Part shown: positions 1 through 4,533 of the stretch, one piece after another
Position numbering within the stretch: position 1 is the first letter of the stretch
Layout of the letters: every line of letters starts with the position of its first letter
Origin: Clostridia bacterium
GTDB lineage: Bacteria > Bacillota > Clostridia > Christensenellales > UBA1242
Assembly (NCBI GenBank): GCA_017539765.1
Contig: JAFYCH010000053.1
Span: forward strand, 1 to 5,372
Direction of reading: 5' to 3'
DNA length: 5,372 nt
Notes under the pieces: model-generated
Seen by the model: the letters and a program-made list of their open reading frames with translations, nothing else
The model's database searches: none
What the model was told of the DNA's origin: nothing
Translations under genes and position numbers: made by a program

Positions 1-8
1 ATTGCAGT

Positions 9-1238
9 ATGGAAAAATTAAAAATTGAATTATTAGCACCAGCTGGCAGTATGGAAAAACTGCAGACAGCATTCTATTATGGTGCAGATGCTTGCTATTT
101 TGCAGGCACAAGTTTTGGTCTTAGAGCTTTTGCAAAAAATTTTGATGAAGACGAACTTAAAAAGGCTGTTGACTATGCACACAGCATTGGCAAAAAGTGC
201 TACATAACCGTAAATATAATTGCTCACAACAAAGACTTTCCTGCTTTGCCTGACTATATAAAATATTTGCATGACATTGGCGTTGATGCCATTATTGTTG
301 CAGATATGGGAGTTATGGAAGTTGCAAAGCGCGTCGCACCAGATCTTGACATTCATGTAAGTACACAAGCAAACATAACCAACAAATACACAGCAAAAGC
401 ATTTGTGGAACTTGGAGCAAAAAGACTCATTCTTGCAAGGGAACTTAGCATAGAAGAAATTAAAGAAATAAGAGACTATGTGCCAAAAGAAGTTGAAATT
501 GAGTGCTTTGTGCATGGTGCAATGTGCATAAGTTACAGCGGAAGATGTTTGCTTTCTAACTACTTTTGTGGCAGAGATGCAAACCACGGCGAATGCGTGC
601 AAGCATGCAGATGGGACTATGCAATTTCACGCAAAGACAAACAAGACGAAAAATTTGAAATATTGGAAGATGAACGTGGCACATATATTTTAAACAGTAA
701 AGATATGTGTATGATAAAATATCTTGACAAACTTGTAGATGCAGGCATAACAAGCTTTAAGATTGAAGGCAGAATGAAAAGTGCCTATTATGTTGCAACA
801 GTTGTAAACGCATACAGACGTGCTTTTGACTATCTTGCAAAATGCAGACAAGAAAACAAATCTTTTGAAGCACCGCAATATTTGATTGACGAACTTGAAA
901 AAACCAGTCACAGAAGATACACCACAGGGTTCTATTTTGGAGCAGATGACAAAGAGTTTTTGGAAAACAGCCAACCAGTGCAAGAAAGTGAATTTGTTGC
1001 AGTTGTTAAACAACCGTCAAAAGATGGCAGGGTTTTGATTGAAATGAGAAATCGTTTTTGCGTTGGTGACACACTTGAAGTTATTTCTCCAAACGATGCA
1101 ATGAACAAAAAAATTGTAATACAAAACATGACAAACACCGATGGCGAACCAGTTGAAGTCGCCGACCAAGTTCAACAACAACTTTACATTGACTGCGGCG
1201 ATCTAACACTCACTCCCCTAGACATTTTGAGAAGATAA
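9..1238 (+). CDS. trhP: U32 family protein, TrhP/YegQ-like tRNA hydroxylation factor
   Basis: This is a complete 409-residue member of the peptidase U32 family. The opening ELLAPAGSMEKL, followed by YYGADACYFAG, is the family's N-terminal signature. The signature block at residues 169-202 runs HGAMC, SGRC, a short stretch ending in C187, then GEC and QACRW, giving cysteines C173, C180, C187, C196 and C200. In family members such as E. coli TrhP (YegQ) and B. subtilis YrrN/YrrO, cysteines of this block are linked to an iron-sulfur cluster. Those proteins act with prephenate in making 5-hydroxyuridine at tRNA position 34; the old 'collagenase-like protease' label is probably wrong. The C-terminal 80 residues form the usual accessory domain, ending in TPLDILRR. 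Length matches YrrO-type proteins. The ATG at 9 fits the family N-terminus, but no ribosome binding site is visible in the 8 bases before it. A coupled upstream gene is therefore possible. RlhA-type (23S rRNA) function is the main alternative. Confidence 0.9.
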   Translation: MEKLKIELLAPAGSMEKLQTAFYYGADACYFAGTSFGLRAFAKNFDEDELKKAVDYAHSIGKKCYITVNIIAHNKDFPALPDYIKYLHDIGVDAIIVADMGVMEVAKRVAPDLDIHVSTQANITNKYTAKAFVELGAKRLILARELSIEEIKEIRDYVPKEVEIECFVHGAMCISYSGRCLLSNYFCGRDANHGECVQACRWDYAISRKDKQDEKFEILEDERGTYILNSKDMCMIKYLDKLVDAGITSFKIEGRMKSAYYVATVVNAYRRAFDYLAKCRQENKSFEAPQYLIDELEKTSHRRYTTGFYFGADDKEFLENSQPVQESEFVAVVKQPSKDGRVLIEMRNRFCVGDTLEVISPNDAMNKKIVIQNMTNTDGEPVEVADQVQQQLYIDCGDLTLTPLDILRR

Positions 1239-1248
1239 GACAAACATC

Positions 1249-1275
1249 AAAAAAACAGCCAAGTGGCTGTTTTTT
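1249..1275. terminator. Bidirectional intrinsic terminator, left copy
   Basis: Seven A residues (1249-1255), stem CAGCCA (1256-1261), AG, stem TGGCTG (1264-1269) and six T residues (1270-1275). With A-tract and T-tract on opposite sides, it can terminate transcription from both strands: the U32 gene from the left and the membrane-protein gene from the right. The membrane-protein stop codon (1274-1276) lies inside the T-tract. The core is the exact reverse complement of the second terminator at 2256-2282. Confidence 0.88.
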
Positions 1276-1936
1276 AAAGTGATACCAATTTATCATTTGC
1301 TTTTAAAGTTATTCTGTTTGTAAGTGAAATTGTTGCTTCCAATTTTGTTCCGTCATCTAATGTTGTTGATAACTTTATTGGAGTATGAGAAACAATTGTA
1401 TTATGCTCATCATATTTTATGCTATCAATTCTTAATGTGTGATGATACCATCCAGCATAAACACTTATTGTCTTTCCACCAACTTGATATTCTTTGTATG
1501 AAATTAACAATGAACCAATAAAGATAATTATAACTGGAATTAACAAATAATATAAATAAAACAAAGGAGTAATCGTAGGTTCAAACTCATAATAAATTAC
1601 TTGATAAGAATCAACTTTTCCATCAACATAAATATACTTACTTTCAGCAATATTATCATAAGAAATAAAGTATTCTTTTTTTGTTTCGAGTAATTGATTT
1701 GAAGAATTATAAAACCTTATAGTCGCATAGCCCGAAGAAACATTTCTATTAAACTCTAATTCAATATTAACACTAGTTTCATCCGAATATGTATAATAAT
1801 CATTTATATAACAATTATCATTAACCAATTCCAATTGGGGTTGTGCTGTATTTGCTATTATTGGTATAAAAATAATGAGTAATAAAATTCCGAACCAAAT
1901 TAATTTATGCACTAGTGCCTTTGTTTTTTCTTGCAT
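1274..1936 (-). CDS. Two-pass membrane protein of unknown function with conserved-looking C-terminal domain
   Basis: A 220-residue protein that I cannot assign to a named family. Residues 1-11 are basic. Residues 12-29 form a first hydrophobic segment (LIWFGILLLIIFIPII) and residues 124-147 a second (YLLIPVIIIFIGSLLI). By the positive-inside rule the roughly 95-residue Tyr/Asn/Ser-rich middle part should be extracellular. The C-terminal 73 residues, with VYAGWYHH, DEHNT, TLDDGT and ATISLTNRI, should then be cytoplasmic. That tail is beta-rich with regularly spaced polar turns, so it is likely a folded domain. The ATG at 1936 is chosen because AAGGA (1946-1950) lies 9 nt upstream. An in-frame ATG at 1996 lies about where transcription should begin and would force translation through the operator. 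The gene is divergent from the Xre regulator and probably under its control. It is much AT-richer than the U32 gene: 9 G/C in 60 at 1501-1560 against 28 in 60 at 541-600. Function could be sensing, envelope stress or defence; nothing here decides. Confidence 0.85.
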   Translation of the reverse strand: MQEKTKALVHKLIWFGILLLIIFIPIIANTAQPQLELVNDNCYINDYYTYSDETSVNIELEFNRNVSSGYATIRFYNSSNQLLETKKEYFISYDNIAESKYIYVDGKVDSYQVIYYEFEPTITPLFYLYYLLIPVIIIFIGSLLISYKEYQVGGKTISVYAGWYHHTLRIDSIKYDEHNTIVSHTPIKLSTTLDDGTKLEATISLTNRITLKANDKLVSL

Positions 1937-1945
1937 AACTCCTAT

Positions 1946-1950
1946 TCCTT
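1946..1950 (-). promoter_or_regulatory. Ribosome binding site of the membrane-protein gene
   Basis: AAGGA on the minus strand, 9 nt before the ATG at 1936. A second purine-rich match, AGGAG at 1939-1943, lies only 2 nt from that ATG. This decides the start at 1936 over the longer frame from 1996. Confidence 0.7.
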
Positions 1951-1971
1951 TGTAATTTTTAAAAATATATT

Positions 1972-2008
1972 GGGTAATATTTACCCTTTTATACATATTT
2001 TAGGGTAA
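1972..2008. promoter_or_regulatory. Candidate Xre operator: GGGTAA palindrome plus third half-site
   Basis: A perfect palindrome GGGTAA-TAT-TTACCC spans 1972-1986, and a third half-site GGGTAA lies at 2003-2008. Half-site centres are 22 and 31 bp apart, close to two and three helical turns, so the sites would lie on about the same face of the DNA. The palindrome would fall at about +5 to +19 of the minus-strand transcript, and the third half-site lies in the -35/-10 spacer. Bound protein could block both genes. A plus-strand promoter for the regulator must also lie here. TATACA (1990-1995) is the best -10 candidate, but no well-spaced -35 is seen. That the adjacent Xre protein binds these sites is inference. 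Confidence 0.55.
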
Positions 2009-2025
2009 TTTTGGCACAATGTCAA
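1997..2025 (-). promoter_or_regulatory. Sigma-A-type promoter for the membrane-protein gene
   Basis: On the minus strand, a perfect -35 TTGACA (2020-2025), a 17-bp spacer and a -10 TAAAAT (1997-2002). Transcription should start near 1990, giving a leader of roughly 50 nt to the ATG at 1936. The -35 box ends 4 bp before the start codon of the divergent regulator, so RNA polymerase here would also occlude the regulator's 5' end. Confidence 0.72.
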
Positions 2026-2029
2026 GTGT

Positions 2030-2251
2030 ATGGAAAAGGATGATATAAAAAATTATTGTAAAAGATTGATTGAACTAAGAAAAGAAAACAATTACACTCA
2101 ACAATATGTGGCAGAATATTTAAAAATTGACAGGTCAAATTATAGTAAATATGAACTCGGCAAGTTGGAAATTAGCATAGAAATGCTAATTAAACTTGCA
2201 AAACTATACTCTGTTTCTACTGACTACATTTTGTGTTTGACAGATTATTAG
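2030..2251 (+). CDS. Small Xre-family HTH transcriptional regulator
   Basis: A 73-residue single-domain Cro/C1-type DNA-binding protein. The five-helix fold reads clearly: IKNYCKRLIELRKEN (helix 1), YTQQYVAEYL (residues 22-31, helix 2), DRSNYSKYELGK (34-45, recognition helix and following turn), then ISIEMLIKLAKLYSVSTDYIL. The last part matches the common 'LAKLYxVSTDYLLG' ending of stand-alone Xre regulators; here C69 takes the usual Gly position. There is no sensor or oligomerisation domain, so it probably acts as a simple dimeric repressor of itself and the divergent membrane-protein gene. An in-frame TAA at 2006-2008 and the lack of other start codons fix the ATG at 2030. No convincing Shine-Dalgarno precedes it, so translation may be weak or the transcript short-leadered. 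Small phage-type repressors look similar, but no phage genes accompany it. Confidence 0.9.
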   Translation: MEKDDIKNYCKRLIELRKENNYTQQYVAEYLKIDRSNYSKYELGKLEISIEMLIKLAKLYSVSTDYILCLTDY

Positions 2252-2255
2252 CAAC

Positions 2256-2282
2256 AAAAAAACAGCCACTTGGCTGTTTTTT
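2256..2282. terminator. Bidirectional intrinsic terminator, right copy (inverted)
   Basis: Seven A residues (2256-2262), stem CAGCCA (2263-2268), CT, stem TGGCTG (2271-2276) and six T residues (2277-2282). It lies 4 nt after the Xre stop codon, and the transporter stop codon (2281-2283) sits in its T-tract, so it serves both convergent genes. The centre is CT where the left copy has AG, making the two copies exact reverse complements across 26 bp. Confidence 0.88.
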
Positions 2283-2964
2283 AATTATCTTTTTTGTTTT
2301 TGTTAGCCTTTTTTGAAACAAAATATTGCACAATTCCAATTGCAATGCAAACCGCTGCACCAATACTAAGCAAAACGAACACTGTACTCCAACTGTTTGA
2401 TGCTTCAACAATCTTTGCAAGACCATAGGAACTTATTGTGCTGCCCAAATAACAAAAACCATTTAAAAGGCCTGCCAAAAGTCCAGAGTTGATTTTGTCA
2501 CGCATAAAAAGCGGCACCATGCTGGTGAGAATGTTGTTGACAGCATGCATTGTAAGCACCGCCAAGCCAAACAGAACAATAAGAATAATCCAACTTGAAT
2601 GAGTTTTTACTACAACAAGTGAAAGCACAAGAAGCACTGCACAAATTGCATAGAACAAAGCTGTAAGCATTGTGTAGTCCTTTATTTTTTTGTTTACTAC
2701 AATTGCAAAAAGCGAACCAAATGTGCCCAAAAGTGGCAACAAGAGTGTAAGCAAAATTGACATGTTGTCTGGCAAACTGTAAAGGTCCTTTAAAATTGTT
2801 GGCACCCAAGTTGTAAGTCCGTCTTTGATAAGATTGTCACAAACTGCAAAAACAGCCATAATTACAATAAACACAACAAGCGCATTTGCAAGTTTCTTTT
2901 TTGGATTTTTTGTTTTTGTAAAAGTGCTGTTCTCTGCAAGCACATCTATATTTTGTTTAAACAT
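2281..2964 (-). CDS. OPA-type major facilitator transporter, C-terminal half (segments 7-12)
   Basis: A 227-residue C-terminal half of a GlpT/UhpT-like transporter in a frame different from its N-terminal half. Six hydrophobic segments follow a basic linker. The motif CDNLIKDGLTTWVPTIL in the first matches the segment-7 region of organophosphate:phosphate antiporters. The others include LLTLLLPLLGTFGSLFAIVV, a His/Asn-containing segment around TMHAVNNILTS and GLLAGLLNGFCYLGSTISSYGL. The tail is short and lysine-rich. The ATG at 2964 overlaps the N-half's stop codon by 8 nt, so coupled translation as a separate polypeptide is possible, though no good ribosome binding site is seen. A TTG at 3012 is an alternative but would add residues that match no loop or segment. 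A TAA in this frame just upstream of 3012 shows the frame is not open through the N-half. Most simply this is the rest of one gene after a one-base frameshift. Confidence 0.78.
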   Translation of the reverse strand: MFKQNIDVLAENSTFTKTKNPKKKLANALVVFIVIMAVFAVCDNLIKDGLTTWVPTILKDLYSLPDNMSILLTLLLPLLGTFGSLFAIVVNKKIKDYTMLTALFYAICAVLLVLSLVVVKTHSSWIILIVLFGLAVLTMHAVNNILTSMVPLFMRDKINSGLLAGLLNGFCYLGSTISSYGLAKIVEASNSWSTVFVLLSIGAAVCIAIGIVQYFVSKKANKNKKDN

Positions 2965-2974
2965 TTTTATTTTT
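2957..2974 (-). other. Frame break between the transporter halves
   Basis: On the minus strand two A5 runs (2970-2974 and 2964-2968) precede the overlapping start and stop, ATGTTTAA. Removing one A from either run fuses the two frames into one continuous protein reading YNKCKIKMFKQN across the central cytoplasmic loop. This could be a real mutation, an indel error in a homopolymer, slippage, or a genuine two-gene split. Confidence 0.75.
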
Positions 2975-3685
2975 GCACTTATTGTAAAGGAAAAACCAAA
3001 GTATTCCTGCAACCGACATACTTATTGTTGCAACCAAGAATATGAATTTGTAAACATTAAAAGATACCAAAATTGCACTTAAGCCATAGACAATAAAGGT
3101 GCCAAGTGGCGTTGAAGTGCTCATAAAAATTATTGCAACTTTCAACTTTTTTTCACCAAGATGTTTGCTTAATGACTCAATAAGTGTTGGCCAAAGTATT
3201 GATTGTGCAAATCCATTAAGAAGCCACAAATATTTGATATACACAAAAGGTATGCCTAAAAAAATGCTCAAATTAAGCAATGCCGATGCAACAAGTGAAA
3301 TTGGAACAATCACTTTTTTATTATATTTTTTTGCCAATATTCCGTTTACAATCTGCCCTGCTCCGTATGCAAAAAAGAACAGTGACACCACAAGCCCTAC
3401 GTCTGACTTTGTTACGCCATAGTCACTGATAATTAAATTTATGTTCGCAGAAAAACCATATCTGCCCAAATATGCAAACAGATATGAAATCCAACAAAGC
3501 AATATCAGAAATATTTGCTTTTTGTCTGATTTTTTGTTTTCTTTTTTTATTTTTTCTTCAGCAGCACTGTCAGCAGCAGGCTCTTGAACAGCCTCTGGGC
3601 TTGCAACATTTTCGGTTACTTGCTGACTGTCAGGTTCTCCTGCTCTTTCACTTTCTACTTCAATCACTTTTTCATCTGCACTCAT
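2957..3685 (-). CDS. OPA-type major facilitator transporter, N-terminal half (segments 1-6)
   Basis: The first six membrane segments of a GlpT/UhpT-like (organophosphate:phosphate antiporter) transporter of the cytoplasmic membrane; substrate unknown. Segment 1 contains LFAYLGRYGFSANI. The loop after segment 2 has the expected basic residues (LAKKYNKK). Segment 4 carries NGFAQSILWP, matching the family's 'NG..Q...WP' motif. From the chosen ATG at 3685 there is a 57-residue hydrophilic tail, first acidic and Pro/Gln-rich, then lysine-rich, before segment 1. That tail is far longer than in GlpT. In-frame alternatives are ATG 3697 and TTG 3706. I prefer 3685 because GGAA lies 6 nt upstream and the overlap with the hydrolase gene is only 14 nt. 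The frame ends in TAA just after segment 6, with about 40% of a normal transporter missing; the remainder is in the +1 frame at 2281-2964. It is probably co-transcribed with the upstream hydrolase. Confidence 0.85.
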   Translation of the reverse strand: MSADEKVIEVESERAGEPDSQQVTENVASPEAVQEPAADSAAEEKIKKENKKSDKKQIFLILLCWISYLFAYLGRYGFSANINLIISDYGVTKSDVGLVVSLFFFAYGAGQIVNGILAKKYNKKVIVPISLVASALLNLSIFLGIPFVYIKYLWLLNGFAQSILWPTLIESLSKHLGEKKLKVAIIFMSTSTPLGTFIVYGLSAILVSFNVYKFIFLVATISMSVAGILWFFLYNKCKNKNV

Positions 3686-4400
3686 AACTTTTTCCATTTT
3701 CTGCAAATTCTATATCAAATTTGTCTTGATTTAGATATAATCTATCAACACAATGAATTGCCAAATATCTATTTTGTTTGTATTTGTTTTTTATTTGAAC
3801 AAAATTGTCATAACCAATATGGTTAGGCGTTGTTTTTTCGGAACAACAAACCAAAAAACATAAATTACAACTTTCGGCAAATCTTTCCACATTGCTGTCG
3901 TAGGTGCAATCTCCAGAAAAACCAACAACTTTGCCATCTCTTTTGAAAGCATAAGCAATGTCTCTCATCTTTCCGTGTCTGAGAAGATATGGCTTTACCA
4001 CATAATCTCCAAACTCTAATTCACTTTCGTTGTCAATTTCAACAATATTTATATAGTCTTCTAAATTATAATCTGCTTGTTCTTCTTCGCCAAAAGCAAA
4101 ATATTTTAACATATCTAGGTGCTTGTTTAAACCAACAGGGCCATAGATTGTCAAAGATTTTCTCTTTGCTACATCACTATATTGGCAATGATGACACAAA
4201 AATTCGGTAATGCCACCAATATGGTCGTTGTGAAAATGTGTGATAAAAATTTTGTTTATCGAAACAAAATCAACCTTTGCAACATCAAAATGCTTGGTTG
4301 TTCCCTCTCCACAATCAATCAAAATTTTGTCATCTAAACAATAACAACTTGTTGGTCTGTTTGTCCACGAAGTGCTGCAACCAACAACTTTTACTTCCAT
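3672..4400 (-). CDS. RNase Z-like metallo-beta-lactamase-fold hydrolase
   Basis: A 242-residue cytoplasmic hydrolase of the metallo-beta-lactamase superfamily, closest by motif to ribonuclease Z. All di-zinc ligands are visible: H55, H57, D59 and H60 in THFHNDHIGG, H142 in LLRHGK, D164 in FSGDCT, and H216 in AIHCVD. H194 in PNHIGY sits where RNase Z has its extra catalytic histidine. RNase Z proteins are near 300 residues with a Gly/Pro-rich tRNA-binding arm; this one is shorter and shows no arm. It may be a small phosphodiesterase rather than the tRNA 3'-processing enzyme. It is cysteine-rich (13 Cys, including the C185-C186 pair). The start at 4400 is supported by GGAG at 4407-4410 with 6-nt spacing. 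An in-frame TTG at 4421 would lie upstream of the predicted transcription start. The end overlaps the transporter gene by 14 nt, suggesting coupled expression. Confidence 0.93.
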   Translation of the reverse strand: MEVKVVGCSTSWTNRPTSCYCLDDKILIDCGEGTTKHFDVAKVDFVSINKIFITHFHNDHIGGITEFLCHHCQYSDVAKRKSLTIYGPVGLNKHLDMLKYFAFGEEEQADYNLEDYINIVEIDNESELEFGDYVVKPYLLRHGKMRDIAYAFKRDGKVVGFSGDCTYDSNVERFAESCNLCFLVCCSEKTTPNHIGYDNFVQIKNKYKQNRYLAIHCVDRLYLNQDKFDIEFAENGKSYECR

Positions 4401-4406
4401 AAGCAT

Positions 4407-4410
4407 CTCC
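4407..4410 (-). promoter_or_regulatory. Ribosome binding site of the hydrolase gene
   Basis: GGAG on the minus strand, 6 nt before the ATG at 4400. It decides that start over an in-frame ATG two codons upstream (4406), which overlaps the ribosome binding region, and over TTG 4421. Confidence 0.8.
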
Positions 4411-4422
4411 AAATATGCCAAA

Positions 4423-4451
4423 AGTATAACTCATATCACAAATATTGTCAA
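4423..4451 (-). promoter_or_regulatory. Strong sigma-A-type promoter of the hydrolase-transporter operon
   Basis: On the minus strand, a perfect -35 TTGACA (4446-4451), a 17-bp spacer and a -10 TATACT (4423-4428), one base off consensus. Transcription should start near 4416, leaving a leader of about 16 nt that holds just the ribosome binding site. No operator-like repeat is evident, so expression may be constitutive. Confidence 0.82.
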
Positions 4452-4487
4452 TTTATATTGAAATATAAAAATATTATTATTTTACAT

Positions 4488-4517
4488 AAAAAAACAAAGC
4501 AAAATTGCCTTGTTTTT
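4488..4517 (-). terminator. Intrinsic terminator of the RelA/SpoT-like gene
   Basis: Read on the minus strand, arm AAAAACAAGGC (4517-4507), loop AATTTT, arm GCTTTGTTTTT and a run of seven T residues ending at 4488. All pairs form if one G-U wobble is allowed. On the plus strand the same position would be an A-C mismatch, so the hairpin is best suited to minus-strand transcription. It lies 16 nt after the stop codon and separates this gene from the hydrolase promoter. Confidence 0.75.
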
Positions 4518-4533
4518 GTAAATGTATATAAAA

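Noticed and set aside
33..602. Long minus-strand open frame opposite the U32 gene
   Set aside because: Cys/Phe-rich translation antisense to a clear family member, with no domain; it is a shadow of the real gene.
1937..1996. N-terminal extension of the membrane protein from ATG 1996
   Set aside because: It would start about where transcription begins and read through the palindromic operator; a ribosome binding site supports ATG 1936.
1249..2282. Inverted repeats as ends of an insertion sequence
   Set aside because: There is no transposase, no flanking target duplication, and the repeats are themselves terminator hairpins at gene ends.
2498..2809. Minus-strand frame inside the transporter C-half
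   Set aside because: Out-of-frame shadow with no membrane pattern or family motif; the overlapping frame has six membrane segments.
3472..3826. Plus-strand frames across the transporter/hydrolase junction
   Set aside because: Low-complexity Phe/Leu/Gln translations antisense to two clear genes.
4401..4421. Hydrolase start at TTG 4421
   Set aside because: It lies between the -10 box and the predicted transcription start, while ATG 4400 has GGAG at 6 nt.
4441..4487. AT-rich stretch as a possible replication or attachment site
   Set aside because: It is explained as the upstream part of a strong promoter next to a terminator, with no repeats of its own.
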